DNA of 64,000 nucleotides from CAYGYG01 sp964354155 (GTDB lineage: Bacteria > Hydrothermota > Tepidihabitantia > SM23-42 > CAYGYG01), in contig CAYGYG010000004.1 in the NCBI GenBank assembly GCA_964354155.1, positions 1 to 64,000 of the forward strand, written 5' to 3'. Position numbers and translations under genes: made by a program. Below, in pieces: positions 41,479 to 50,900 of the stretch (within the stretch, counting starts at the first letter, position 1; each line of letters begins with the position of its first letter). The notes under the pieces were generated by a model that did not search any database, was not told where the DNA came from, and saw nothing but the letters and a program-made list of their open reading frames with translations.

Positions 41479-42444
41479 ATGATACCGATTTCACGCACGA
41501 TATCGCTAGCCAAGAGGGGCACTCTCAACTACTTCCTCAGAAAGCCTATGTGCGTTTCCTTTGAGATCACGTACAGTTGCAACGCACGATGCCGTCATTG
41601 TCACCTAGGAGGTACGGTGGCACAGGAGTATGCGTCCCCGGAAACATACGGGCGGATCAGTCGTATGCTCCTGCCGGTGATGGTGCAGGTGTCCGGTGGT
41701 GAGCCCTTGTTGCGACCTGATGTCTTTGAAGTGATCCGGGCACTACGCCGCCCGGGCCGGTCTCCCTATATGGTAATAACCACGAATGGATCGCTTCTCA
41801 CCAGGCGAAGTTACGAGTTGTTGCGTGAAGCTGGCCTTGATGAAATTTCTCTTTCGCTCGACTATCCAGATGACCGTCATGATGGTTTCCGCCGGATTCC
41901 GGGACTTTTCCGGCACATCAGCGATTTTCTTGGCGGCTTCGGGCCCAATGAACCCAAACCGGTGATCCTTTCCTGCGTCATTCAGCGCGACAACTTCAGG
42001 GAACTGCCCAGGATGGCAGAACTGGCGCGACGCTGGGGCGTGAGAGTCAATTTCAGCGCCTACACCTGGCTTCGAACAAACAAGAAGGAATACCTTGTCT
42101 CAAGAGACGAACTTCCAGAGCTGAAGTCCATAATCCGGAGCATCATCGAAGATAAGAAGCGATTCGGTACCGTCCGGACTTCGCACTACTTCTTCAAAAA
42201 TATGCTTCATTTCTTCGAGCATGAAGGCGTGCCCCACTGTCGTGCCGGCGAGAAGTTCTGCGTCGTCAATCCGAACGGGACGCTCTCCCCGTGCGGCCTC
42301 GTCCTTCGTGACTACGCATCCGCCCAAGAGCTGAAGCGGGAATTCGTGAGCCGCAACCGCTGCGTCTCCTGCTACGTGAGCAGCCGCGGCGGTTCAGAAC
42401 GGCCCGCCCTGCACCTGCTGCGCGATAGCCTTATGGCCCTTTAG
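41479..42444 (+). CDS. radical SAM protein with SPASM-like C-terminus
   Basis: 321 residues. CNARCRHCH (CxxxCxxC) binds the SAM cluster; VSGGEPLLRPDVFEVI and VITTNGSLLT are the next family motifs. C-terminal cysteines (HCRAGEKFCVVNPNGTLSPCG ... NRCVSCY) match a SPASM/twitch auxiliary cluster domain. Such enzymes modify peptides or tailor cofactors; no precursor peptide gene was found next to it. The ATG at 41479 has AGGA upstream; a longer frame would begin inside the promoter. The VTT gene follows after three bases. Confidence 0.82.
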   Translation: MIPISRTISLAKRGTLNYFLRKPMCVSFEITYSCNARCRHCHLGGTVAQEYASPETYGRISRMLLPVMVQVSGGEPLLRPDVFEVIRALRRPGRSPYMVITTNGSLLTRRSYELLREAGLDEISLSLDYPDDRHDGFRRIPGLFRHISDFLGGFGPNEPKPVILSCVIQRDNFRELPRMAELARRWGVRVNFSAYTWLRTNKKEYLVSRDELPELKSIIRSIIEDKKRFGTVRTSHYFFKNMLHFFEHEGVPHCRAGEKFCVVNPNGTLSPCGLVLRDYASAQELKREFVSRNRCVSCYVSSRGGSERPALHLLRDSLMAL

Positions 42445-42447
42445 CAG

Positions 42448-43218
42448 ATGGCACAGCCGCCCCCGCCGCCAGAAGCGCAAAGCATCCCGGAACCTGATTC
42501 ACTGCAGGGAAAACGTGCCCGCTTCCGCGCTCGTCTGGCATTCGCCATTCTCGAAACCGTTTTCATCGCGGCAATCGCCATCCTGTGGCTTGCGTCCAAG
42601 CAGATACGAGACAGCAAGAGTCTATGGGTTCTATTCTTGTATGCGTTCCCTTCCGAGTTTATTCTCGGTGCCCTCCCGCATGAACCGGTCCTATTGTACT
42701 TCGGCAAATACTACTCTGGGCTGACCGTAGCTTTAGTGTCGATCGCCGGCACGGTAATGGCCGAGACGATAAACTATACGCTGTTTCGATTCGTCGCCGA
42801 TCTCAAAATAATGCAGAAGCTGTTGGCCAGCCGGATTATCAGCCAAGCGGTCAAACTATTCAAGAAAGCACCGTTCGCCGCGCTATGTATCGCCGCCTTC
42901 ACACCGCTCCCCTTCTACCCCTTTCGTTTCCTGGTCGTCATTTCGCGCTATCCCCTCTCCCTATACATATTGGCGATCCTTCTGTCGCGGACGCCGAGAT
43001 TTTACCTTCTGGCGGTGGCCGGACAGCTTATTCGTTTTTCCGACTACTTGCTGGCAATAGTCTTTGCCGTCGTCGTCACTTTTCTATATGGGCCGATCGC
43101 GTTCCGCTACCTGAGAAAGAAACTGCGCCGCAAGACCGCCGCCCCCGGCCTCCCGGAAACTCCGCCGCGTGTCTCTCTTGACGTCGAGTCTCAAAACAAG
43201 ACGGAACGCTCGGCATGA
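42448..43218 (+). CDS. VTT-domain (DedA/SNARE-associated-like) membrane protein
   Basis: 256 residues with a Pro-rich N-terminus, about six membrane segments and a basic C-terminal tail. The core has the VTT/DedA features EFILGALPHEPVLLYFG, GTVMAETINYTLF and AFTPLPFYPFRFL. DedA-like proteins take part in lipid scrambling or transport across the inner membrane. It is directly behind the radical SAM gene and probably co-transcribed. Confidence 0.75.
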   Translation: MAQPPPPPEAQSIPEPDSLQGKRARFRARLAFAILETVFIAAIAILWLASKQIRDSKSLWVLFLYAFPSEFILGALPHEPVLLYFGKYYSGLTVALVSIAGTVMAETINYTLFRFVADLKIMQKLLASRIISQAVKLFKKAPFAALCIAAFTPLPFYPFRFLVVISRYPLSLYILAILLSRTPRFYLLAVAGQLIRFSDYLLAIVFAVVVTFLYGPIAFRYLRKKLRRKTAAPGLPETPPRVSLDVESQNKTERSA

Positions 43219-43283
43219 GACAGAGACCACGACGCACATTAACGTACCGCGGCCCTCCGTTCGCAACTCAGCGTTTTCTCCCC

Positions 43284-43311
43284 TTGACAAAGAGGCATTA
43301 TCGGCTATCAA
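43284..43311 (+). promoter_or_regulatory. promoter of the cupin gene (leaderless)
   Basis: TTGACA (43284-43289), 16-base spacer, TATCAA (43306-43311); the ATG begins seven bases after the end of the -10 box. Confidence 0.6.
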
Positions 43312-43317
43312 TAGTCC

Positions 43318-43659
43318 ATGCTGATACGCAATGCCAACGACGCTAAACTCGAAATACCGAAGATGGATGGTGTCAAGGGGGTCTCCCTGCGCTGGCTGGT
43401 CAGCAAAGAACAGGGCGCACGGAACTACGCGATGAGGTTGTTTGAGATCGAGCCGGGCGGCCTGATACCGATGCATGATCACAAAGACTCCGAACACGAA
43501 ATATTCGTGCTCGAAGGTGAGGCCCTCCTCAAGACACCGGAGAAGGATTACCAGCTGAAATCGGGCATGGCCCTGTTTATCGAGCCGGGCGATTCACACA
43601 GCTTCGTTAATGCGTCGGACCGGACCTTCAAGTTCCTCTGCGTCATCCCGCTCAAGTAA
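43318..43659 (+). CDS. small cupin-domain protein
   Basis: 113 residues forming a single cupin barrel. The metal-binding motifs are IPMHDHKDSEHEIFVLEGEA (motif 1: two His and a Glu) and GDSHSFVNASD (motif 2). It could be an isomerase, dioxygenase or sensor; nothing decides. Its transcript appears leaderless. A palindrome (43708-43739) lies downstream, before the convergent regulator gene. Confidence 0.85.
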   Translation: MLIRNANDAKLEIPKMDGVKGVSLRWLVSKEQGARNYAMRLFEIEPGGLIPMHDHKDSEHEIFVLEGEALLKTPEKDYQLKSGMALFIEPGDSHSFVNASDRTFKFLCVIPLK

Positions 43660-43707
43660 TCCGACGGCGGTTCTCTCGTCACCGCGCTCGCCTCTGTCCC
43701 ACCCTAG

Positions 43708-43739
43708 TTAGGGACTTCGCCAATTGGCAAAGTCCCTAA
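43708..43739. repeat. palindrome P1 (GCCAATTGGC core)
   Basis: TTAGGGACTT-C-GCCAATTGGC-A-AAGTCCCTAA, symmetric except for one central flanking pair. It abuts the stop codon of the regulator gene and separates it from the cupin gene. Copies at 46692-46727 and, diverged, at 44078-44113. Confidence 0.85.
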
Positions 43740-43740
43740 G

Positions 43741-44049
43741 TCAGTATTCGCGGGTCTTGAGGCGTTGGATGAGCCGCTCGATGCGCTGCATGACGGAGAC
43801 GATGGTCGGCTCCTTGATGAAGTACTCCTTCCCGTCCTTCAGGGTTATGTAGCGCACTAGATCGAGCTGGCGTAATGATCGCAGAACCCCACTGACTGTC
43901 GGCAGTGATAGGCCGAAGTGCTGCGCAATCTCGGACGGCTTCATCCTTTCAAGCGATAGCAATCTGACAATCTCGTATGCGGTCGGGTTGCCGAGCACCC
44001 GGCAGACCCGCGAACTCCTGTAGTGAACCTCCGGAATATGTCTTCTCAT
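43741..44049 (-). CDS. ArsR/MarR-type winged-helix transcriptional regulator
   Basis: 102 residues from the ATG at 44049. The winged helix-turn-helix is RVLGNPTAYEIVRLL, MKPSEIAQHFGLSLPTVSGVLRSL and YITLKDGKEYFI (wing); a basic C-terminal helix may dimerise. There is no cysteine pair for metal sensing, so the ligand is unknown. The promoter lies at 44059-44087 and its -35 box is inside a palindrome, suggesting autorepression. The ATG is nine bases from the -10 box with no Shine-Dalgarno (leaderless). Confidence 0.85.
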   Translation of the reverse strand: MRRHIPEVHYRSSRVCRVLGNPTAYEIVRLLSLERMKPSEIAQHFGLSLPTVSGVLRSLRQLDLVRYITLKDGKEYFIKEPTIVSVMQRIERLIQRLKTREY

Positions 44050-44058
44050 AGTGAGGAC

Positions 44059-44087
44059 ATTATACCCAGCACCACCCACTTAGTCAA
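44059..44087 (-). promoter_or_regulatory. promoter of the regulator gene, overlapping palindrome P2
   Basis: Minus strand TTGACT (44082-44087), 17-base spacer, TATAAT (44059-44064). Confidence 0.75.
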
Positions 44088-44113
44088 TTCGCCAATTGGC
44101 GAAATCGCTAAGT
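44078..44113. promoter_or_regulatory. palindrome P2, candidate operator of the regulator
   Basis: ACTTAG-TCAA-TTCGCC-AATT-GGCGAA-ATCG-CTAAGT: 36 bases, symmetric except for a four-base block in each arm. It shares the ACTTAG ends and GCCAATTGGC centre with P1 and P3 and covers the -35 box of the regulator gene. Confidence 0.6.
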
Positions 44114-44243
44114 CGGGCGGGTGGTGAGAGAACGGGTTGGCGGAGGGTCGGGTCGCGGGGTCAAGCGGCACGCCGGCAAGAAGAGCACAGCTGATTGGCA
44201 ATTGACAGACAGACAAAACCGGGTAGTGTAATTCCATCTGACC

Positions 44244-45143
44244 ATGGAGCAACAAAAACAGGCCTACGTTTATGCTTTAATCGTAGTTCTCTTGTGGGCA
44301 ACGGTGGCCTCGGCCTTCAAAATATCATTGCGCTACCTGAGCTTCTTCCAGCTCGTTCTCTTTGCGTCCATCGTTTCGACAATCGTGCTCTTGTCAATAC
44401 TGATCTTCCAGAAGAAGCTCGCCCTGCTGGTCCACTACTCACCGCGGCAGTACCTCGCCTCAGCCTTACTCGGCCTGCTCAATCCGTTTCTCTACTACAT
44501 CGTCCTGTTCAAAGCCTATTCCCTACTTCCGGCACAGCAGGCCCAGCCGCTGAACCAGACGTGGGCTATCGTCCTACCCCTGCTCTCGATTCTGATCCTG
44601 AAACAGCGGATCGCCCCCAAAAGCATCATCGCGCTACTGATAAGCTTCATCGGTGTCGTCGTGATTTCCACGCATGGCCGCATCTTGAATCTTAGTTTCA
44701 CAAGTACCCCGGGCGTGCTCCTTGCTCTGGGCAGTGCGTTCATCTGGGCACTTTTCTGGCTCGAGAATGTGCGAGACCGCCGGGATGATATCGCCAAACT
44801 GTTTCTCAACTTCCTGTCGGGAAGTCTATTTTTGATACTGGCCAATGTACTCTTCGTCAGGGTAGCGCTCCCTTCCGGGCCTGGTCTGGTCGGCGCGACC
44901 TATGTGGGTTTAATCGAGATGGGTGTGGCCTTCGTCTTGTGGCTCAAGGCATTGCGGTTGTCCAAAACGACCGCGCAGGTGAGCAATCTGGTCTACTTAG
45001 TTCCTTTTCTTTCACTCATCGTCATCAATTTTGCGGTCGGTGAAGATATCCATTTATCTACCCTGGTCGGCCTAGTGTTCATCGTGGCCGGTATTCTCAT
45101 TCAGCAGCGGGGTTCGAAGAAAGCACACACACGATCCGCTTAG
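44244..45143 (+). CDS. EamA/DMT-family transporter
   Basis: 299 residues with ten membrane segments formed by two EamA repeats (first: VALLWATVASAFKISLRY; second: GVLLALGSAFIWALFWL). The drug/metabolite transporter superfamily exports amino acids, nucleosides or drugs; the substrate is not predictable. A weak promoter (TTGACA at 44202-44207, TAGTGT at 44224-44229) lies just upstream and the ATG has no Shine-Dalgarno. It is divergent from the regulator gene and may be controlled by it. Confidence 0.88.
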   Translation: MEQQKQAYVYALIVVLLWATVASAFKISLRYLSFFQLVLFASIVSTIVLLSILIFQKKLALLVHYSPRQYLASALLGLLNPFLYYIVLFKAYSLLPAQQAQPLNQTWAIVLPLLSILILKQRIAPKSIIALLISFIGVVVISTHGRILNLSFTSTPGVLLALGSAFIWALFWLENVRDRRDDIAKLFLNFLSGSLFLILANVLFVRVALPSGPGLVGATYVGLIEMGVAFVLWLKALRLSKTTAQVSNLVYLVPFLSLIVINFAVGEDIHLSTLVGLVFIVAGILIQQRGSKKAHTRSA

Positions 45144-45242
45144 CCAAATCGTTACCGGCACCGAGGTCGTTGCACCCGGACATGCGACAGAGCTGGGGAG
45201 TAGCGTTATGCTCTCCAAGATCCCACTTCGGGTAGATTTAGC

Positions 45243-45270
45243 TTGACATATTCATAGTTTCGTTTATGAT
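45243..45270 (+). promoter_or_regulatory. promoter of the HD-GYP gene (leaderless)
   Basis: TTGACA (45243-45248), 16-base spacer, TATGAT (45265-45270), nine bases before the ATG. Confidence 0.65.
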
Positions 45271-45279
45271 TCTTGCACT

Positions 45280-46569
45280 ATGTTTTCGTATATCACATTT
45301 ACGGCCGGGGTACTATCATTCCTGTTTTCCGTCTGTCTTCTCTACCTTTATGTCAAGAACCGTGACAATGTCGCTTTTTCCTATGCCAGCATCTTTTTTC
45401 TTTGCGGCGCAGTGACCCTTCTAAGTCAATTCATTCTGGAAATCGGGCCCGACATCACGCACACCGCATTCTGGACAAGGATCAGACTCGCAGGGATCTT
45501 TGGGTATCTATTCGCGTTTCCACAGTTCATTTCGTCGATCACCGACCGGAAGCTCAGTTCGGCATCAGCTATTGCCCTCTGTATTCTAACAACGATCTGT
45601 GTCACGACTACCCTCTTCACCAGACTTGTCATTAGTGACGAGGTTTACTACTTTGGCGGCATTGCGAGAGCCCACGCCGGGTCGCTCTACCATCTTTTTA
45701 TGGCCGTATTCTTCGTCATCTCGGCGTACTACTACATTCAACTATTTACCGCGCCGAAAACAATGCGCAGCAAAGAGATCAACTACCGACCGGTAGCCAT
45801 CAGCATCGGCATAGCGATGGTTCTGGCCATTGCCGACGTTTTCGGGATCATCCGAGGGGAGCCCTTGCTTCGCTGGCTGCGGCACCCGCATATCTTTGCG
45901 GTGATTATCTTTACGATTGGTTATGCCTGGACCTATCTATCCCAGTACTCATGGATTTTTGCCGCCCTTGACAAATCCGAAGCCCATGTGGCCGAGCTGA
46001 TTGTCAAGTCCAACAAGAGCTTTATCGAATTTGTCCAGTTGATCGCCAAGACCCTGGAAGCCAAGGATCATTATACGGCCGGACACTCACTCCGGGTTAT
46101 GGAGTACGCCGAGAAGATTGCGCGCTCATTGGACCTTCCAGAGCAGCAGATTGACCTATTGCGCCATGCGTGCCTGTTGCACGACATTGGGAAGATTGGC
46201 ATTCCGGACGGGATTTTGAATAAGAAGGCACCGCTGACTGAAGTTGAGCGTCGCCACATTCTCAATCATCCGGTTGTTGGCAAGAAGATACTGAGCACCG
46301 TAACTGACTTTCAGAACTTGCTTGACATAATCCTTGCCCACCATGAACGGGTCGACGGCAAGGGTTATCCCAAGGGATTGACCAGAAACGAGATCCCTTT
46401 GCTTGCGCGGGTCATTGCCGTTGCCGATGCTTATGACGCGATGCTCTCCGAGCGACCTTACCGCAAGGCGATGACTACTAAAGAAGCCCTTCGCGAACTT
46501 CAGCGCGTCAAAGGCACCCAGCTCGACGAGATGCTTGTCGATCAATTTCTCTCAGCGGTCAGCGCCTGA
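45280..46569 (+). CDS. membrane sensor with HD-GYP cyclic-di-GMP phosphodiesterase domain
   Basis: 429 residues. Seven N-terminal membrane helices (about residues 1-230) resemble the 7TM/histidine-kinase sensor module. The C-terminal HD-GYP domain has HDIGKIGIPD near residue 300, the preceding HSLRVMEYAE, HHERVDGKGYPKG near residue 361 and DAYDAMLSERPYR. HD-GYP proteins hydrolyse cyclic di-GMP in response to a signal. The mRNA appears leaderless. No partner gene follows; palindrome P3 is 120 bases downstream. Confidence 0.9.
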   Translation: MFSYITFTAGVLSFLFSVCLLYLYVKNRDNVAFSYASIFFLCGAVTLLSQFILEIGPDITHTAFWTRIRLAGIFGYLFAFPQFISSITDRKLSSASAIALCILTTICVTTTLFTRLVISDEVYYFGGIARAHAGSLYHLFMAVFFVISAYYYIQLFTAPKTMRSKEINYRPVAISIGIAMVLAIADVFGIIRGEPLLRWLRHPHIFAVIIFTIGYAWTYLSQYSWIFAALDKSEAHVAELIVKSNKSFIEFVQLIAKTLEAKDHYTAGHSLRVMEYAEKIARSLDLPEQQIDLLRHACLLHDIGKIGIPDGILNKKAPLTEVERRHILNHPVVGKKILSTVTDFQNLLDIILAHHERVDGKGYPKGLTRNEIPLLARVIAVADAYDAMLSERPYRKAMTTKEALRELQRVKGTQLDEMLVDQFLSAVSA

Positions 46570-46691
46570 CAATCGGCCGGAACCCTACTTCCTTTTTCTC
46601 GCTGTTGCTATGCCTGGTGTTCTGATAACCTTATCTCGAGTCCCCTCCCCGCAGGTATTCTGCTATCCCAATCCCCACACCCCCATCGGAC

Positions 46692-46727
46692 ACTTAGGGA
46701 CTTAGCCAATTGGCAAAGTCCCTAAGT
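46692..46727. repeat. palindrome P3 (GCCAATTGGC core)
   Basis: 36 bases, ACTTAGGGACTT-A-GCCAATTGGC-A-AAGTCCCTAAGT, perfect apart from one central A/A pair; almost identical to P1. It lies in the 523-base gap (46570-47092) after the HD-GYP gene, which also contains the left island repeat and no convincing gene. Confidence 0.85.
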
Positions 46728-46874
46728 CGGGAGTGCCCTCAAACGGCGTAAAGGGCTGTCTGCGAATTGTGAGGGTCACGCCAAAGAGCTTGACTGTCCG
46801 ATTAGTCGCATAGAAGCGACGTAGAAGCCTATTCGCGCAATTCTTGCCATTCTAATGACTTCGGTCATATGCCG

Positions 46875-46914
46875 TACGATCCGGTCTAAAGTTGGCACTG
46901 ATCTGGCACAAAGG
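46875..46914. repeat. left 40-bp imperfect direct repeat, candidate island boundary
   Basis: Begins TACGATCCGG and ends ATCTGGCACAAAGG. It matches 53661-53700 at 33 of 40 positions in the same orientation. The two copies enclose the helicase-nuclease locus. They may be relics of integrase gene ends or attachment-site flanks. Confidence 0.6.
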
Positions 46915-47092
46915 AAATCAGTGGGGCGACGGTTCTTGGATACGTCGCCCTACCATTTTGGCCATTCTTGCCTTGGATGCGTGCTGAAAAGCCGTCTCTC
47001 TGCCCTTGTGCCATTCTTGTGCCAACGGGTGCTCCGAAATGCTCCGACCTCGATCCGGAGGCTCGGTGACTAACCTTGCCCCGCGGCGAATA

Positions 47093-47880
47093 TCAAGTAG
47101 AGCCTGATTCCCCCTCCGGTGGATACTCGTACCGAATATGTAATTTGCCACCAACCGAAGCATCGCGTGCATTGAAGACTTCCCACAGTCTCTCAATACT
47201 GTATTGAGGCCATAAGTAGTTCACAAAGTGAATATGTGTTCCTTCCTTCCAATGCTGCTTCCTCAGGTGTCCAAAGTCTTTCTGGTCAAAATAGAAAAGA
47301 TGCCACTTCTCTGCATTGAAGAAAACATGGGCAACAAGATATCTCCGCTCTTCTAAGCCCTCCGTTATCTTGGTTATGAACTTCAACGCGTCTCCCGCGA
47401 GTGTCTCACCCACGGTCACGGATGACATTGCTTCTCTTTCGTCTTCTGTAGGCACAAGGTGAGAAGGCCAGAAGTCATGGTATTTGATCTGGTGTGAATA
47501 GCCGATTTTGCCACAGTTGCATATCAGGCTGACAAAATCGTTCTGAGTTATGACTACGGTCTTACTGAACTTCTCTAGGTCTGATTTCTTGTTTATCTCC
47601 AACAGCCTTCTCAAGTGTGCGGGAACATCACCTGCTAGCGGGTTACGAGAACGGTCATTAATCATGGTGCTTACCGTGCGAGTTGAGGCAATCTGGGCTT
47701 CAACACACCACTGTATCGTGTTGTAGGTCGCAATTGCCAAATCCCGGGCGATTTCGAATACACCAACTCTTTCTCAACATCGATCAATTCACCTCGAAGC
47801 CATTTGTTCACTTTCGTCCATTCTCGAGATCTGAGCTCGCACTGCTTCTCGTGCCCGCCGGTATGGGGCTCTTGCCCCAT
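47093..47880 (-). pseudogene. frameshifted partner gene behind the helicase-nuclease, unknown function
   Basis: The gene appears to begin at an ATG at 47880 (AAGGTGA upstream), with REWTKVNKWLRGELIDVEKELVY. It then needs a -1 shift near 47755-47770 to continue as EIARDLAIATYNTIQWCVE and on to 47093, about 260 codons in total. In the second frame alone a TTG at 47740 or ATG at 47665 would be needed, and the first frame stops soon after. The join is judged from helical continuity, so a sequencing error or a real mutation is likely. The product is soluble, with a possible CxC pair (ICNCGK), and matches no family I know. It lies 35 bases behind the helicase-nuclease stop and is probably its operon partner. 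Confidence 0.5.
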
Positions 47881-47915
47881 ACGTCACCTTGCCAAACGAC
47901 AGCAAGCCAAGAGCT

Positions 47916-50900
47916 TCAGTTGAAAGGCAGTTGAGCATTAGTCATGATAACAACGTCTTTCGAAATGGCGAAAAATTTGCAGACTGTCTTTAGTTCATTC
48001 TTGGGGATGAGGGCAAGCATTTTGGGCAGCTTCAAATGAGACGCAAACATTTTCATATGATGCCGGTTATTCGATGTACAACGCCATATCGGCTTATTGT
48101 TTGTGAAGTGGTACTTATATGGTGCTGAGCATTTGTGGCATAGGAATACGCCATCAACTGGATGTGGCCTATCGATGCTGCGTGAGTAACAATTTCTACC
48201 CTTAATGCACTCCCAATAATAGGGATCATCTGCGCCTTCAACGGCAATCATCTCACCGTTACAGATGGGACAGCTTTCTCCGGATGTATTTATGATGCCG
48301 ACTAAATCCTCCATACGCAAGGCCGTGGCGTAATCGTCAAACACTTTGGCGTTGTCTCTTCTCTCCATAACTTCTTGCGTGTTGCTGTAACTGAGTGTAT
48401 TAAGAGAACCAGACCACAGAATATTATCGTCTATAAACACTAGCTTCTCATGCATACGCAACTTGTGTATTATGTGAGCGCCCATCTCCTTCAAATGCGC
48501 TTCATTCTTGCGATAAGCCGCCAACTCATGTGCCGGTCTTTCTCGAAAAGCTTTCGTTATTACGTATACGCCGACCTTATTCTCGATGGCTGACCTTAGG
48601 TATACTTCCAGCAGCGATAGGCGGTCGCTAGCAATAAACGGGGAATATATCACGATTCGCTTCCTGGCGGTCTTGATATCGTCAAAAAACAGCCTATAGA
48701 ACGCCTCTTGAGTCATTACTGAGCGGTCGCCGGGTGGCTCTATCTTGCCTCCAGCGACCAAGAATGACGAAGTGGCAGCGCGCGACATCACACCTGCAGG
48801 CACCAGGTCTCTGGCTTCAACCATTCTGAATTTCGCCCTGTTAATCAAGAAGGGTATTACGTTCGCGCCGAGGAATGCCTTCTTACCTAGTTTCAGGCAG
48901 TATTGAAAATTTCCAACAATGATCAATCTGTTCTTGGCTCTGGTCAACGCAACATTGTACAGACGTTTAAGAGCTTCATCATTCTGAGGCATGAATAGAT
49001 TGACTTTGAAGTGCGGTTGATCTACAACAAGATCGAAAATGACGATTTCAGCTTCACGTCCCTGAAAGCCGTGAACAGTATCAGCGCTGACGTCATTACT
49101 AAGATTCTCTTCATTAATCATAATCTTAAGCAGCTTGGAGTGCGCACGATACGGAGATATAATGAAAATTCTGTGGGGTTCTGATTCGTCATTCCTTGCG
49201 GGGCGACCCTTCTTCAGTAGCCGCCCAGCTATGTCCAGGCATATCGTGGCCGACAAGAAGTTCAGCCTACTGGTACTGCCCCCCCTCGTTACGCTCGTTA
49301 CCCAAGCCTTTATCGAACCAGTATCAACGAGCAATACGTAGTTCTTATGGTAACCCCAGGCTTCATCGTACCAAAGACTGATGTCATTCAACTTGAAATC
49401 TGGTTTGGTGACCAAATCGTGATAAAATAGACCATTGGAAATACTACATATTTGAGGAGGTAGACGTTTCTGCTCTTTTAGCGCGACGAAATATTCGGGC
49501 GTTTCTTTCTTCCTGTATTTGTCAATCATTCCAGATTTGTCGAAAATATCGCGTCCAAGCCACTCTCTTGTTTCTTTCTTTTCAGACAATACAATCGGAG
49601 GTAATTGCTTAAAATCACCGATTATCACAATGCTCGCCTTGGCCAAGCTGGCCGAAACCCATAGGGCTGGTATTGGGGCCATGGAAGCTTCATCGAGCAC
49701 AACTGTGTCAAATGACCGTCCTTGTATGTTATCGTCCCGGTATGCCTTCGTTAGTGTCGAGACTACTATAAGTGCTTTGGATACTATCTCCTTTTCAACG
49801 TCTTTCAGTCTTTCATCTATCTCAGCAATCAATCTGTTGAATCTGGCTATTTCATCATTGTGCTTGGCATATTGGTCTTTTAACTGCTCGATGTCCAGAC
49901 CGCTGTATTCAAGCAGTGCTTTGCTGTACGCCTCGGTCAACGAGGCGTACATATTCTCGGCAGTCGAAATATCGCTGTCAGACAGACCCCAACTCCTAAC
50001 GCAGTTGAGCTTATGTGAAAGATCCTTTTGTATCTTCTCTCTTGAAATATTGCAGCAATCTCTTATATGCGTGTATTCTTGTTCGAGACGTTCATTCAAT
50101 GATATTTTCTCTTCCGCGTCATGCATCACTTCATCGGGACTTCTATTATAGGTCCTGCAGAAGATATCAGTATTCTTCTCAATGCTTACTAACCTAACGA
50201 GACTTGATTTCACTTCTGATATGTCATCCCTAATAGCTGCTTTCAGTCTATTCACTGTTTTATTCTTTTCTTTCAAATCATCGTCAGTGTCTACTATAGA
50301 TTTTAGGTGCCTGTAAGGGTCAATATGCCGAGTAAGGTCGATTATCCGTTGCAGCATCGCTCTTTCACGTGTTAGTTCTTGTATCTTCGCAGCTATGGAG
50401 TGATTTAAGTGGTCAACATCATTCTTATATGCATCAACAATATTCTTTTGCGTTTCAGGCTTCGGCAATCTCTTCCACATGCGCATTAGAGCGCCCGTAC
50501 GTAACGTTTCATCAAGAGCTTTTTTCGCGTCAGACAAACAATTATTCTTCTCCCGTAGTTGCGTCTCAAATGATTCAATCTGAACCATCGTTGTATTTAC
50601 AGCACTCTCTTGTTCTTGAATACGCGGTAGCGTTGACAGTTCGTATCTGATCGGGGTAATCTTCTCAAGCAGTTGCAGCACACAACACAAATTCGAAACG
50701 TCGCCTATCGTAGAAGTAAATATCATCTTGTTGGCACGGATAGTCTGCCTTAACTCATCGATTCTGCGGCTTAGCGCGCTTCTTGTTATTCTAGATTCAA
50801 GACATTCCTTTGCGTGTGATAAGTCCCTGTGCGCCTCAGGCAATTCCTGCTGGATTGACAAGAAAGCTGCCTCTAGTCTATTTCGTTCACGCTCTTGTTC

